Shown here: piece after piece, positions 24,969 through 37,086 of the stretch
Numbering within the stretch: position 1 is the first letter of the stretch
Layout: every line of letters starts with the position of its first letter
NCBI RefSeq assembly: GCF_900625095.1
Contig: NZ_LR130760.1
Span: 284,301-348,300 of the forward strand
Direction: 5' to 3'
Length of the DNA: 64,000 nt
Source: Acinetobacter ihumii
Lineage (GTDB): Bacteria; Pseudomonadota; Gammaproteobacteria; Pseudomonadales; Moraxellaceae
Position numbers and translations under genes: made by a program
Notes under the pieces: generated by a model
The model's input: the letters and a program-made list of their open reading frames with translations, nothing else
What the model was told of the DNA's origin: nothing
The model's database searches: none

Positions 24969-26135
24969 TTAACCTTTTACCGCAGCAACGATTTTTTCTG
25001 CCGCATCAGATAAACCATTAGCAGAAGTTAATTTCAAACCTGATTCATCAAGGATTTTTGCACCCAGTTCAGCATTGTTACCTTCTAAACGAACAACGAC
25101 TGGAACTGTGACATTCACCTCTTGAACCGCTGCAATAATTGCTTCAGCAATCATGTCACAACGAACAATACCACCGAAGATGTTGATTAAAACACCTTGT
25201 ACAGAAGTATCTGCCAAAATCAATTTAAATGCTTCAATCACGCGTTCTTTGGTTGCACCGCCGCCTACGTCAAGGAAGTTTGCAGGTTGACCACCATATA
25301 ATTTGATGATGTCCATAGTCGCCATTGCAAGACCAGCACCATTGACCATACAGCCGATGTTGCCTTCTAGCGCAACATAGTTCAGTTCAAATTCTGATGC
25401 CTTGAGTTCACGCTCATTTTCTTGTGATTTATCACGAGATGCTGCGATTTCAGGCAAACGGTACAATGCGTTTGAGTCAATCCCAATTTTGGCATCAACC
25501 GCCAAAATCTCACCATTTTCACGTACTGAAAGTGGGTTAATTTCAAATAATGCAAAATCATTGTCTACAAATGCCTGATAAGCACCTGTCATTAGTTTGA
25601 CAAACTGACTGACTTGTTTGTCTTTCAAACCTAAACCAAATGCAACTTCACGCGCTTGGAAAGGTTGTAGTCCTACAAGAGGATCAACTGTTGTTTTAAT
25701 AATTTTTTCTGGAGTTTCTTCAGCAACTTTCTCAATTTCGATACCACCTTCAGTTGAAGACATGAAAGTGACACGACGAGTCGAACGGTCAACAACCGCA
25801 CCTAAATACAACTCACGTTCTACAGGATAAACATCTTCACAAACCAAAACACTGTTGACTGGCTGACCATTTGCATCGGTTTGATAAGTGACAAGATTTT
25901 TGCCAATTAATTCATTTGCAACTTCAGCAGCTTCTTCTTTTGATTTAACGACTTTTACACCGCCTGCTTTACCACGACCACCAGCATGCACTTGCGCCTT
26001 AATTACGGCAAATTTACCGCCTAGCTGTTCAAATGCAGCGACTGCTTCCGCAGCGTTCGTTGCAAGAATCCCTTCTTGGACTGGTACTCCGTATTTTTTC
26101 AACAACGCTTTGGCTTGATACTCATGTAAGTTCAT
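24969..26135 (-). CDS. sucC: succinyl-CoA synthetase beta subunit
   Basis: This 388-residue subunit has an N-terminal ATP-grasp domain ([28 protein letters not shown] at about 51-62) and a C-terminal CoA-ligase domain with [11 protein letters not shown] and [10 protein letters not shown]. It supplies nucleotide and succinate binding. Full length for the family. The 158-bp gap before it contains a hairpin that could end or weaken transcription coming from lpd, so a separate promoter for sucCD is possible. Confidence 0.97.
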   Translation of the reverse strand: MNLHEYQAKALLKKYGVPVQEGILATNAAEAVAAFEQLGGKFAVIKAQVHAGGRGKAGGVKVVKSKEEAAEVANELIGKNLVTYQTDANGQPVNSVLVCEDVYPVERELYLGAVVDRSTRRVTFMSSTEGGIEIEKVAEETPEKIIKTTVDPLVGLQPFQAREVAFGLGLKDKQVSQFVKLMTGAYQAFVDNDFALFEINPLSVRENGEILAVDAKIGIDSNALYRLPEIAASRDKSQENERELKASEFELNYVALEGNIGCMVNGAGLAMATMDIIKLYGGQPANFLDVGGGATKERVIEAFKLILADTSVQGVLINIFGGIVRCDMIAEAIIAAVQEVNVTVPVVVRLEGNNAELGAKILDESGLKLTSANGLSDAAEKIVAAVKG

Positions 26136-26261
26136 TTAGTTACCTATTTTACTTCTGCCCTTAGTAATAACTCATCAACAATTAAACATCCTTCACAGTA
26201 ATATTGACGAGTTATGTTATTTTTCTCTTGTTTCACCGCACTAAAAGCGATGAATAAAGAG

Positions 26262-26284
26262 AAAGAGCGGGTTAACCGCTCTTT
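26262..26284 (-). terminator. hairpin between lpd and sucC, terminator or attenuator
   Basis: A 9-bp GC-rich stem AAAGAGCGG / CCGCTCTTT with a GTTAA loop lies 9 nt after the lpd stop. On the minus strand the tail is T-rich but broken by C (TTTCTCTTTATT), so termination is likely partial. Confidence 0.55.
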
Positions 26285-26293
26285 TTTTAAAAA

Positions 26294-27768
<1,475 letters not shown>

Positions 27769-27787
27769 TTTTATGATTCGCAAGAAA

Positions 27788-28996
27788 TTAAAGGTCAAGA
27801 ATAAGTTTTGCTGGTTCTTCCAACAATTCTTTGATGGTCACCAAGAAACCAACTGCTTCTTTACCATCGATTAAGCGGTGGTCATAAGACAATGCAAGAT
27901 ACATCATTGGCAAAATTTCAACTTGACCATTGACTGCCATTGGACGCTCTTGGATTTTATGCATACCCAAAATTGCAGTTTGTGGCGGATTGATAATTGG
28001 CGTAGAAAGTAACGAACCGAATGTACCACCATTAGTAATGGTAAAAGTACCACCCGTCATTTCTTCAATTGAAAGCTTACCGTCACGTGCTTTAGCAGCA
28101 TATGCACCGATACCGTTTTCAACTTCAGCATAGTTCATACGATCCGTATCACGCAGTACAGGAACCACCAGACCACGATCAGAAGACACAGCAACACCAA
28201 CATCATAGTAACCATGATAAACAATATCATCGCCATCAATTGATGCATTTACCGCAGGATAACGCTTAAGTGCTTCAGTAGCAGCTTTTACGAAGAAAGA
28301 CATAAAGCCAAGGCGTGCACCATGACGTTTTTCAAATGCATCTTTATATTGCTTACGCATTTCCATGATCGGCTTCATGTTCACTTCGTTAAACGTCGTT
28401 AACATGGCTGTTTCTTGGGTTGCTGCAAGTAAACGTTCAGCAACACGCTTACGCAGACGAGTCATTGGAACACGTTTCTCAATACGCTCACCAACTGCAA
28501 CACTTAACGGTTGAACAGCAGGTTTGCTTTGATGATTGCTGACATCTTCCTTAGTGATACGACCACCACGACCTGTACCTTGTACATCCGCAGGGTTTAC
28601 ACCTGATTCTGTTAATGCTTTACGTACTGCTGGAGCTTGATCTGCAACAGGTTGAGAACGCTCAACGACAGGTGCAGCACCTGCTTCAGTTTTCGCAGCA
28701 GCTTGTTCTACTTTCTCTTCGCTTTGAACAGCTTGAGTTGGAGATGCACCAGATACAGCACCTTCTTGAAACTGAGCGATCACTTCATCAGAAAGAACGG
28801 TGTCGCCTTCATCTTTAACAATTGCTGTAATTTGACCATCAGCAGGTGCAACAACTTCCAAAACAACTTTGTCAGTTTCAATATCACAGATGACCTCATC
28901 ACGTGATACCGCTTCCCCTACTTTTTTATGCCATGTCGCAATTGTCCCGTCCGCAACTGACTCTGGGAATACCGGTGCTTTGATTTCGGTTGCCAT
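27788..28996 (-). CDS. sucB: 2-oxoglutarate dehydrogenase E2, dihydrolipoyl succinyltransferase
   Basis: This 402-residue E2 protein has an N-terminal lipoyl domain (lipoyl-Lys in [10 protein letters not shown], about residue 43), a peripheral subunit-binding domain ([19 protein letters not shown], about 124-142), an Ala/Pro/Glu linker, and the catalytic domain with [11 protein letters not shown] near the C-terminus. It transfers the succinyl group to CoA. Its start overlaps the sucA stop as TAATG, which implies coupled translation. Confidence 0.97.
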   Translation of the reverse strand: MATEIKAPVFPESVADGTIATWHKKVGEAVSRDEVICDIETDKVVLEVVAPADGQITAIVKDEGDTVLSDEVIAQFQEGAVSGASPTQAVQSEEKVEQAAAKTEAGAAPVVERSQPVADQAPAVRKALTESGVNPADVQGTGRGGRITKEDVSNHQSKPAVQPLSVAVGERIEKRVPMTRLRKRVAERLLAATQETAMLTTFNEVNMKPIMEMRKQYKDAFEKRHGARLGFMSFFVKAATEALKRYPAVNASIDGDDIVYHGYYDVGVAVSSDRGLVVPVLRDTDRMNYAEVENGIGAYAAKARDGKLSIEEMTGGTFTITNGGTFGSLLSTPIINPPQTAILGMHKIQERPMAVNGQVEILPMMYLALSYDHRLIDGKEAVGFLVTIKELLEEPAKLILDL

Positions 28997-31836
28997 TATT
29001 TAGTCTCTCCTGATTGGTCAGCTTGAAGTGCAAGTGCATCATTAATGAGCTGAGCCTGTTGTTTTGCATGCAAATAAGCAGAACCACATGCCGGTGCAGC
29101 AGATGCTTCACGGCCTGCGTAGCTAATACGAATTTGTTTACCAGATTTCAATACGTCGTCATATAAACGCGGTGCAAGGAATAACCATGCCCCTTGGTTT
29201 TTCGGCTCTTCCTGACACCAAACAAGTTCTTTCACATTTGGATATCCAGCAATCACTTCAGCCAAACGTGCTTCTGGGTAAGGATACAACTGTTCAACAC
29301 GAACAATTGCAATGTTGTTCAATTCAAGTTCACGACGTTTTTCGATCAAATCGTAATAAACCTTACCGCCACAGATCACTAAACGAGTGACATCTGATTG
29401 ATTGATTTGATCTACTTCATCAATGACGGTCTGGAAAGTACCAGTTGCCAGCTCATCTAAAGTTGATGTTGCCAGCTTATGACGTAGTAACGATTTTGGT
29501 GACATCACAATCATCGGTTTACGAATTGGACGAACCGCTTGACGACGTAATGCATGGAAAATTTGCGCTGGTGTAGTTGGCGTCAATACCTGCATATTTT
29601 CTTCAGCACACAACTGTAAGAAACGTTCTAAACGTGCAGATGAGTGCTCTGGACCCTGACCTTCATAGCCATGTGGAAGTAACATGGTTAAACCACAGAC
29701 ACGTTCCCACTTGGTTTCACCAGAAGCGATAAACTGATCAATCACGACTTGCGCACAGTTGGCAAAGTCACCGAATTGCGCTTCCCAAATGATCAAACCA
29801 TGAGGAATTGTAGTGGCATAACCATATTCAAATGCAAGCACCGCTTCTTCAGAAAGAAGAGAGTCATAAATTGCAAAACGTGATTGATTTTCTTTGACGT
29901 TACATAACGGGATATAGGTTGAACCATCGGCCTGATTATGTAGTTTGGCATGACGATGCGAGAATGTACCACGACCAACGTCTTCACCAGTAATACGAAC
30001 CAAGTAACCTTCGTCAATGAGAGTCGCATAAGCTAAAGTTTCTGCCGCACCCCAGTTCAGTGGCATTTCGCCTGTCTGCATTTTTAAACGATCGTCAATT
30101 ACTTTAGATACTTGACGCTGCATAACAAAGCCTTCAGGCAATTTACGCATGCCTTCGCCTAACTCTTTCAAGCGATTAAGGTCGTATGTCGTATCCCAAA
30201 CATCCGTATAGTCATGACCCAGATAAGGCTTCCAGTCCACAAACATTTTCGTGTTAGGTTCAAGCACCAAGGCATTGGCCACATGATTACCAGCTTCCAA
30301 GTCAGAACGATAACCTTCAACCATGTTGTCTGCATCAGAACGGTCAAGAATTTTTTCCTGAACCAATTGATCAGCATATAAAGTACGGGTGGTTGGTTTT
30401 TTGCTGATGACCTGATACATCAATGGCTGCGTAGCAGAAGGTTCATCTGCTTCGTTGTGACCACGACGACGGTAACAGAATAAATCAATCACAACATCTT
30501 TGCGGAAAGTATGACGGAAGTCATGTGCCAATTGTGCAATGAAGGCAACTGCTTCAGGATCATCACCATTGACATGAAAAATTGGAGACTGCACCATTTT
30601 TGCGACGTCAGTACAGTATTCAGTAGAGCGCGCATCACGTGGATCAGATGTGGTAAAACCCACTTGGTTGTTAATGATGATATGAACTGTACCACCTACC
30701 GTGTAACCACGGGTTTGTGACATCTGGAATGTTTCCTGATTGACACCCTGACCTGCAAATGCAGCATCACCGTGCACAATGATTGGTAAAACATCGTCGC
30801 CACCAATATCTTTGCGGCGTACTTGACGCGCACGAACTGAGCCTTCGACCACAGGTCCAACAATTTCAAGATGCGATGGGTTAAATGCCAAAGCCAGATG
30901 TACTTCACCGCCCGGTGTCATCACATTCGATGAAAAACCTTGGTGATATTTCACATCACCTGAACCTTTTTTATGAAGTGCTTTACCTTCAAACTCACCA
31001 AAAAGTTCCGCTGGGTTTTTACCCAAAATATTCACAAGTAAATTCAGACGTCCACGGTGTGGCATACCAATGACAACTTCTTTACAACCCACAGAACCTG
31101 CACGTTGAATAATTTCGTTCATCATTGGAATGAAAGACTCACCGCCTTCAAGACCAAAACGCTTCGCACCTACATATTTATTGCCCAGATATTTTTCCAG
31201 ACCTTCAGCAGCCGTTAAACGTTCTAAAAAGCCCTTTTTCTGATCTTTGTTAAAATTGAAGTGACCACGCGCACCTTCAAGGCGTTGTTGAATCCAGCGC
31301 TTTTCCTTGGTATCAACAATGTGCATATATTCTGCACCAATTGAACCACAATAAGCAGATTCCATGGCTTCAACCATTTCACCCAGAGTCGCTTCAGTTT
31401 TACCAATGGCCAGATTACCTGTATTAAATACAGTATCCAGATCTGATTTCGTCAAACCATGTGCAGCAAGATCAAGGTCAGGTACGTCTTCGCGTTTTGC
31501 AAGACCAAGTGGATCGAGTTTAGCTTTTTGATGACCGCGGTTACGATACGCAGCAATCAGTTGTAATACACCAATTTGACGACGTTCATGCTCAGTACTC
31601 ACGCTACTTTGAACAACAGGTTGAACACGACTAGAATTACGACCAAGCAAAAGGAACTGTTCACGCACTGAACCGTGTGGTTGGTCGCCTTTAGGGAATT
31701 TATCGAAATATTGGCGCCAATCCTCGTCGACTGAGGTTGGGGAGGATAGGTACTGTTCGTAGAGCTCTTCAATATACGCTGCACTATCAGCGGAAAGTTC
31801 AGTGTCAAGACGCAATGCGTCAGCAACTTCTTGCAT
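28996..31836 (-). CDS. sucA: 2-oxoglutarate dehydrogenase E1
   Basis: This thiamine-diphosphate enzyme decarboxylates 2-oxoglutarate and passes the succinyl group to SucB. It is about 946 residues. Motifs include MPHRGRLN, the ThDP motif [18 protein letters not shown], and [17 protein letters not shown] prefer the ATG at 31836 ([11 protein letters not shown]), which gives the usual length. The alternative at 31848 lies only 1-3 nt after the AGGA site. About 800 bp separate it from sdhB, which is followed by a terminator, so sucA must have its own promoter. Confidence 0.96.
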   Translation of the reverse strand: MQEVADALRLDTELSADSAAYIEELYEQYLSSPTSVDEDWRQYFDKFPKGDQPHGSVREQFLLLGRNSSRVQPVVQSSVSTEHERRQIGVLQLIAAYRNRGHQKAKLDPLGLAKREDVPDLDLAAHGLTKSDLDTVFNTGNLAIGKTEATLGEMVEAMESAYCGSIGAEYMHIVDTKEKRWIQQRLEGARGHFNFNKDQKKGFLERLTAAEGLEKYLGNKYVGAKRFGLEGGESFIPMMNEIIQRAGSVGCKEVVIGMPHRGRLNLLVNILGKNPAELFGEFEGKALHKKGSGDVKYHQGFSSNVMTPGGEVHLALAFNPSHLEIVGPVVEGSVRARQVRRKDIGGDDVLPIIVHGDAAFAGQGVNQETFQMSQTRGYTVGGTVHIIINNQVGFTTSDPRDARSTEYCTDVAKMVQSPIFHVNGDDPEAVAFIAQLAHDFRHTFRKDVVIDLFCYRRRGHNEADEPSATQPLMYQVISKKPTTRTLYADQLVQEKILDRSDADNMVEGYRSDLEAGNHVANALVLEPNTKMFVDWKPYLGHDYTDVWDTTYDLNRLKELGEGMRKLPEGFVMQRQVSKVIDDRLKMQTGEMPLNWGAAETLAYATLIDEGYLVRITGEDVGRGTFSHRHAKLHNQADGSTYIPLCNVKENQSRFAIYDSLLSEEAVLAFEYGYATTIPHGLIIWEAQFGDFANCAQVVIDQFIASGETKWERVCGLTMLLPHGYEGQGPEHSSARLERFLQLCAEENMQVLTPTTPAQIFHALRRQAVRPIRKPMIVMSPKSLLRHKLATSTLDELATGTFQTVIDEVDQINQSDVTRLVICGGKVYYDLIEKRRELELNNIAIVRVEQLYPYPEARLAEVIAGYPNVKELVWCQEEPKNQGAWLFLAPRLYDDVLKSGKQIRISYAGREASAAPACGSAYLHAKQQAQLINDALALQADQSGETK

Positions 31837-31848
31837 TTGTGGACCCAT

Positions 31849-32602
31849 TTCCTATTGCAAAAACATAACGGGTTGCCTTTTAAGCGCACCCATGATTGAT
31901 AACACCAAAATTGTAAAATGGCGCTATACACCCAATTGGTTCTCAGACCAACAGGGACGTTATTACCACACCAGATTTAACCCAATGTAGTGAATGAATC
32001 ATAACGCCCTCTTTGGCATCATCACTCAAGTTATACTCGGCAACACCGAGCAATTTTTGCAAATCATCTTGGAAAAACTAACCCATGATTTAGCTTTTCG
32101 AAAATGACTTTTTACATAAAAATTAAGCACAATACCAAGATCGTGCCTGCAAGAGCACTGTTAATATTATGCTCTTTTTTCATATAAAGATTTGTGTCAA
32201 ATCGTATCATGTTCTCAACAATCAATTGATTTTTTTGACGCATACCATCTATAAATTGGCGAAATACACCGATCCATTTCTCTACTAATATATGGTGCCT
32301 TATGTTCAAAATTACAATACTTTAGACCAAAGTCTTGGGTATTTTTTTCAAATCAATTTGAGCTGTTAATATTTTGATCACGCATGCAGCAATTAAATAA
32401 AACATCGAACTGAAAAAATAACGCCACTCATCATTTTCAGTTTAGAAATAGCTAAGGGATTTACAGTAATCAATTTATCTTTCTATAAAATGACATGTTG
32501 TAAGCATTAAAAAAGTAGAGGCATAAAATCTATATGCTGGCTCTTTCAATCATTAACCGCGTAATCATGAAAAATACAAATAACCGCATCGATCCATATA
32601 AG
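31849..32602. other. long gap upstream of sucA
   Basis: This stretch of about 750 bp has no credible gene. Small reading frames in it have no ribosome site and no recognisable family. It should hold the sucAB-lpd promoter. An AACTGAAAA / TTTTCAGTT inverted repeat (32408-32442) is the only notable structure. Confidence 0.5.
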
Positions 32603-32631
32603 AAAAGCGCACATGAAACATGTGCGCTTTT
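32603..32631 (-). terminator. terminator after sdhB
   Basis: A 13-bp perfect stem AAAAGCGCACATG / CATGTGCGCTTTT with a 3-nt loop lies 16 nt after the sdhB stop. The T run on the minus strand is TTTTCTT. It could work in both directions. Confidence 0.8.
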
Positions 32632-32647
32632 TTAAATCAATGCAGGA

Positions 32648-33358
32648 TTAGCCTGCTTGATCAAGCAACATATTACGGATGTGACCAATTGCCTTGGTTG
32701 GGTTTAACCCTTTAGGACAAACGGATACACAGTTCATAATACCTTTACAACGGAACAAACTAAACGGATCATCAAGGCGAGCCAAACGATCCTGAGTTGC
32801 TGTATCACGCGAATCGATAATGAAACGGTACGCATTCAACAATGCAGATGGTCCCAAGAATTTATCTGGGTTCCACCAGAACGATGGGCATGATGTTGAA
32901 CAACATGCACACAGAATACATTCATACAAACCATCCAAGTGTTCACGCTCTTCAGGAGACTGTAAACGCTCTTTTGGTGGTGCAGGCTGATTGTTGATCA
33001 AAAATGGCTGAATTTTGTCATATTGATCATAGAATTGGTTCATATCTACAACCAAATCTTTAATCACTGGCAAACCCGGTAATGGACGAATCACGATTTT
33101 TTCAGGTAAATCGTTTAAATTCCATAAACAAGCCAAACCATTTTTACCGTTAATGTTCACACCATCAGAACCACAGATCCCTTCACGGCATGAACGACGG
33201 AAAGTCAGAGTTTCATCCTGCACTTTCAGCGCAAGTAACGCATCAAGCAACATACGATGCTTGTCGGTTAGCTCTAGCTTATAAGTTTGCATGTACGGTG
33301 CTTTATCCTTATCAGGATCATAGCGGTAGATTTCGAATGTACGAGTACCTCTACTCAT
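32648..33358 (-). CDS. sdhB: succinate dehydrogenase iron-sulfur subunit
   Basis: This 236-residue electron-transfer subunit of complex II has all three cluster sites: [21 protein letters not shown] for 2Fe-2S (about 58-78), [11 protein letters not shown] for 4Fe-4S (about 142-152) and [14 protein letters not shown] for 3Fe-4S (about 199-212). It passes electrons from SdhA to ubiquinone at SdhCD. It starts 15 nt after sdhA and is last in the sdhCDAB operon. Confidence 0.97.
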   Translation of the reverse strand: MSRGTRTFEIYRYDPDKDKAPYMQTYKLELTDKHRMLLDALLALKVQDETLTFRRSCREGICGSDGVNINGKNGLACLWNLNDLPEKIVIRPLPGLPVIKDLVVDMNQFYDQYDKIQPFLINNQPAPPKERLQSPEEREHLDGLYECILCACCSTSCPSFWWNPDKFLGPSALLNAYRFIIDSRDTATQDRLARLDDPFSLFRCKGIMNCVSVCPKGLNPTKAIGHIRNMLLDQAG

Positions 33359-33373
33359 CTTTTATTCTCCTGA

Positions 33374-35272
33374 TTAGAATGTACGTGGTGCAGGTGGAAT
33401 CGCGTCAACAGTCAGTGGGCTATAACGCACTGGCTTGTACTCAAGACGGTTATCTGCCGAATACCAAAGTGTATGTTTCATCCACTCATCATCACGACGA
33501 CCATATGGGTAGTTTGGATGATCAGGTGGTAACTCATAATCGACAACCGTATGCGCACCACGACACTCTTTACGAGCAGCCGCAGAAATCAAGGTTGCTT
33601 TCGCCACTTCATACAAGTTTTCAACTTCTAAAGCTTCAACACGTGCAGTGTTAAATACTTTAGATTTGTCTTTCAAATGAATATTGCGAACACGTGGTTC
33701 AATCGCAAGAATTTGTTTTACACCTTCATCAAGCAATTCCTGAGTACGGAATACTGCTGCGTGGTTTTGAACAATTTCACGGATCTCATCCGCAACTTCT
33801 TGTGCATTTTCACCCGAAGTTGAATCATCTAAATGACGAATACGTTTAAGCGTGTTTTCCAAAACATCTGTTGGAAGTGGCGCGTAATCATCACCATGAT
33901 GTTTAGTGACATAATCAATAATATGTTCGCCCGCTGCTTTACCAAAGACGACAAGGTCAAGCAATGAGTTGGTACCTAGACGGTTAGCACCATGTACCGA
34001 TACACAAGAACACTCACCAATTGCATAGAAGCCTTTGACAGGTTTTACAAAGTCTTCGCAGTTGGTTTCAAAGGTATATTCTTTAGTGTCGTTGTTATAG
34101 TGAGCTTCCAAATGCAGATTTTCAGTTGGAACTGGAACTACAACCTGACCATGAATATTGGTCGGAATACCACCCATTTGATAGTGAATGGTTGGTACAA
34201 CAGGAATCGGCTCTTTGGTGATATCCACGTTTGCGAATTTTTTACCAATCTCAAATACAGATGGTAAACGCTTCATGATGGTATCCACACCCAAGTGCGT
34301 CATATCGAGTAAGATATAATCCGCTTTAGGGCCACAACCACGACCTTCTTTAATTTCCTGGTCCATAGAACGTGAAACGAAGTCACGTGGAGCCAAGTCT
34401 TTCAAAGTCGGCGCATAACGTTCCATGAATGGTTCGCCGTCTTTGTTACGAAGAATCGCACCTTCACCACGACAGCCTTCGGTTAACAATACACCCGCAC
34501 CAGCTACGCCTGTCGGGTGGAATTGCCAGAATTCCATATCTTGCAATGGAATACCTGCACGCGCCGCCATACCCAAGCCATCACCAGTATTGATGTAAGC
34601 ATTGGTTGAAGCACGATAAACACGACCTGCACCGCCAGTCGCAAACAAGGTTGCTTTGGCTTGGAATACTGCAACGTTACCCGTTTCCTGATCGTAAGCA
34701 GTCACACCAAGTACATCGCCTTCTTCATTGCGAATCAGATCAAGAGCGATCCATTCGACAAAGAATTGAGTACCCATTTTGACGTTGCTTTGATATAGCG
34801 TATGTAACAGCGCATGACCCGTACGGTCAGCAGCAGCACAAGCACGTGGAACTGGTTTATCACCATAGTTCGCAGAGTGACCACCAAATGGTCGTTGGTA
34901 AATTGTACCATCGGCATTACGGTCAAAAGGCATACCCAAGTGTTCAAGCTCATAAACAACTTTTGGTGCTTCACGCGTCATAAACTCAATCGCGTCTTGG
35001 TCACCTAACCAGTCAGAACCTTTTACTGTGTCATAAAAGTGGAAATGCCAGTTATCTTCTTGCATATTACCTAACGATGCACCAATACCACCTTGAGCAG
35101 CAACAGTATGCGAACGTGTCGGAAATACTTTGGTCAGTACAGCAACTTTCAAACCTGCTTGAGCAAGTTGATAAGCAGCACGCATACCTGAACCACCACC
35201 ACCTACGATGACAGCATCGAAAGTGAGGTTTTGGATATTTGAATAATCTTCTTTAGGGGTTATCGCGCCCAT
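33374..35272 (-). CDS. sdhA: succinate dehydrogenase flavoprotein subunit
   Basis: This 632-residue catalytic subunit oxidises succinate. The FAD dinucleotide fold is VIVGGGGSGMRAAYQLA. The covalent FAD His is in SHTVAAQGGIGASLGN. The active-site region includes QFHPTGVAGAGVLLTEGCRG and HGANRLGTNSLLDLVVFG. It is a little longer than the E. coli protein (588) because of extra sequence at the N-terminus and in loops. It lies 12 nt downstream of sdhD. Confidence 0.97.
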   Translation of the reverse strand: MGAITPKEDYSNIQNLTFDAVIVGGGGSGMRAAYQLAQAGLKVAVLTKVFPTRSHTVAAQGGIGASLGNMQEDNWHFHFYDTVKGSDWLGDQDAIEFMTREAPKVVYELEHLGMPFDRNADGTIYQRPFGGHSANYGDKPVPRACAAADRTGHALLHTLYQSNVKMGTQFFVEWIALDLIRNEEGDVLGVTAYDQETGNVAVFQAKATLFATGGAGRVYRASTNAYINTGDGLGMAARAGIPLQDMEFWQFHPTGVAGAGVLLTEGCRGEGAILRNKDGEPFMERYAPTLKDLAPRDFVSRSMDQEIKEGRGCGPKADYILLDMTHLGVDTIMKRLPSVFEIGKKFANVDITKEPIPVVPTIHYQMGGIPTNIHGQVVVPVPTENLHLEAHYNNDTKEYTFETNCEDFVKPVKGFYAIGECSCVSVHGANRLGTNSLLDLVVFGKAAGEHIIDYVTKHHGDDYAPLPTDVLENTLKRIRHLDDSTSGENAQEVADEIREIVQNHAAVFRTQELLDEGVKQILAIEPRVRNIHLKDKSKVFNTARVEALEVENLYEVAKATLISAAARKECRGAHTVVDYELPPDHPNYPYGRRDDEWMKHTLWYSADNRLEYKPVRYSPLTVDAIPPAPRTF

Positions 35273-35284
35273 GATCTCTTCCTA

Positions 35285-35665
35285 TCAATTTGCCCAGAAA
35301 ATCTGGATTGCCCAGATTACAAATACAAACACTGCAATAATGACAGCCGATGTAAGTACTAGACGTAAACCTGAAGCTGAAGGACCCATTTGACGAGTAG
35401 TTACATAGTCAGTAAATACTTGCCACATCCCAATCCACGCATGTGCAGCCAATGATAAAATTGACAGCAAAGATAAAATCTTCATTGGCAACGTCATCAT
35501 AAAGCCCGACCACTGTTCATAGTTAAAGCCACTATGAAGCAGAATCCAGCCCAAAATCACCACGGTATAAACCGCCAACACGACTGCACTCACACGCTGG
35601 ATAAACCAATCGCGAGAACCTGAACCTGTTAAACCTGTAGCACTTTTCATTAGAACATAATCCAT
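35285..35665 (-). CDS. sdhD: succinate dehydrogenase membrane anchor SdhD
   Basis: This 126-residue protein has three hydrophobic helices (about 25-47, 57-78, 100-123). The haem and quinone region contains SLAAHAWIGMWQVFTDYV, with the haem-ligand His near residue 75. It anchors SdhAB to the membrane with SdhC and overlaps the sdhC end by 16 nt. Confidence 0.92.
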   Translation of the reverse strand: MDYVLMKSATGLTGSGSRDWFIQRVSAVVLAVYTVVILGWILLHSGFNYEQWSGFMMTLPMKILSLLSILSLAAHAWIGMWQVFTDYVTTRQMGPSASGLRLVLTSAVIIAVFVFVIWAIQIFWAN

Positions 35666-36051
35666 ACGAATGCTGCGAGAATACCAATCACAGACAAGAT
35701 CAATGAAATTGTAGCTGCAGTGCGACCACTTTGTAGTTCTTCAGCAAAACCAAGGTCAGCAAGTAAATGTTTAATCCCATTAATAAAATGGAAGATTAAA
35801 CCCGCTACAAATACCCATACGATGAAACGTACGAAAAAGTTTCCGAAAATGACATTTTTAACGTATTCAAATCCTTCTGGTGAAGATAAAGATTTATCTA
35901 GGATCCATAAAAGAACAGGAATTAATAAGAATACGATCACACCAGAAAGACGGTGTAAGATTGATGCAATAGCCACGGGTGAGCGTAAATTTACCGCTAA
36001 CACCTGACCCATGGACAAATTGACAGGTCTGTTGCTTTTCACAGCGGGCAT
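35650..36051 (-). CDS. sdhC: succinate dehydrogenase cytochrome b556 subunit SdhC
   Basis: This 133-residue membrane subunit starts with a basic N-terminus and has the family motif RSPVAIASILHRLSGV (about 24-39). Three helices follow, and the haem His is in FHFINGIKHLLADLG. It is the first gene of sdhCDAB. The start codon has no ribosome site at normal distance: AGG touches the ATG, and a GGAG lies 14 nt upstream within a hairpin. A Met at residue 14 has no better site, so I keep the longer form. Confidence 0.93.
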   Translation of the reverse strand: MPAVKSNRPVNLSMGQVLAVNLRSPVAIASILHRLSGVIVFLLIPVLLWILDKSLSSPEGFEYVKNVIFGNFFVRFIVWVFVAGLIFHFINGIKHLLADLGFAEELQSGRTAATISLILSVIGILAAFVWIMF

Positions 36052-36062
36052 CCTGTAGGTAA

Positions 36063-36080
36063 AAACTCCAGCCGGAGTTT
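36063..36080 (-). promoter_or_regulatory. leader hairpin that pairs the sdhC GGAG
   Basis: On the minus strand AAACTCC-GGCT-GGAGTTT forms a 7-bp stem in the sdhC leader, 11 nt before the start codon. Its 3' arm contains the only GGAG near the start. Folding would hide it. Confidence 0.45.
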
Positions 36081-37086
36081 GTTTGAATTAATTCGAAGGA
36101 AAGCTGGCATTGTTAGGCAAGCAAATGCCCAAACTTAATAAACGACACCGAATTATAAAACGTCAAATATCAAAATACAAACAGTCACATTTGGCTTTTT
36201 TCTAAAAAAATCATGAAATAAGAATCATTCACAAGTGTGGATCTATATTTATCGTTGTGATAGCAATATAGAGTACCGCTATCCTCTTCATTTTTATGAT
36301 TTAACTTTTGAATGTAATATTTTTATGATTCAAATGCATGGTTTTTTATCTAAGACTAAAAGATGAAAATAAAAATTTCAGCAAAATCTCATCATTTGAT
36401 TTTTTGTAAATTTTTAACACTTTGAGCAAATATTAATCCATCTGATTACAGATAATTAGAAATATAAATGCAGCATCAACCCCAAGTTTAGCTACAAACT
36501 GAGAAGAAAGAGCAACTTATTCACGCTATGATTCGCCTATGTGCTGGCTTGGCAAACAATATCTGAGTAAAAAATCAACACAAAATACGAGATTTTGGCT
36601 TGATAACGATAATGGATTGAGCAAAAAGCAAAACTCAACAAGCTATTTTTTAATCAATCAGATCACCTTTTTTAGCTCATTTCATTTTTTACGTTTTTAA
36701 ATACAAGGTCAAAAAAGCGTATTGCTCCACTCGCTAAGTTCTCGGATTTCATTCATTTTAGGAAAATTATGTCATTTTGTTTTAGGTTGAAATTGTGCTA
36801 GCACATAATAAATTTGCTTACAATTTACTCCTCAGGCCTCATTTTTTTCTGCACGACATCATAAATTTGACTTATTATAGCCCGTCGAGACTGTGATTTT
36901 ATTCAGTTTTTTCTGAGTTAGCCACATGGAATATCTCCCTATGGATCAAATGTTTTTCATCCATAAGTATGATTGACAAAATCACAACAGCCTCTAATCT
37001 TATAGCAATTTTGATCCGTCTGATTCGCGCTTGATAAGATTAATTTCGAGTCAGATTAACATTCACCAGGACAGGAGATCTATTGA
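36081..37086. other. divergent gltA / sdhC regulatory region
   Basis: About 1 kb of AT-rich DNA between the divergent sdh operon and gltA holds no credible gene. It must carry both promoters. A TTGACA at 36973-36978 with TAATCT 16 nt later is the best gltA promoter candidate. I saw no clear operator. Confidence 0.5.
36973..37000 (+). promoter_or_regulatory. possible gltA promoter
   Basis: A perfect -35 TTGACA is followed after 16 nt by TAATCT, a modest -10. The leader would be about 80 nt. The AT-rich surroundings make this tentative. Confidence 0.35.

Noticed and set aside
32112-32309. 65-residue minus-strand frame in the sdhB-sucA spacer
   Set aside because: No ribosome site, no recognisable family, and composition like the surrounding non-coding DNA.
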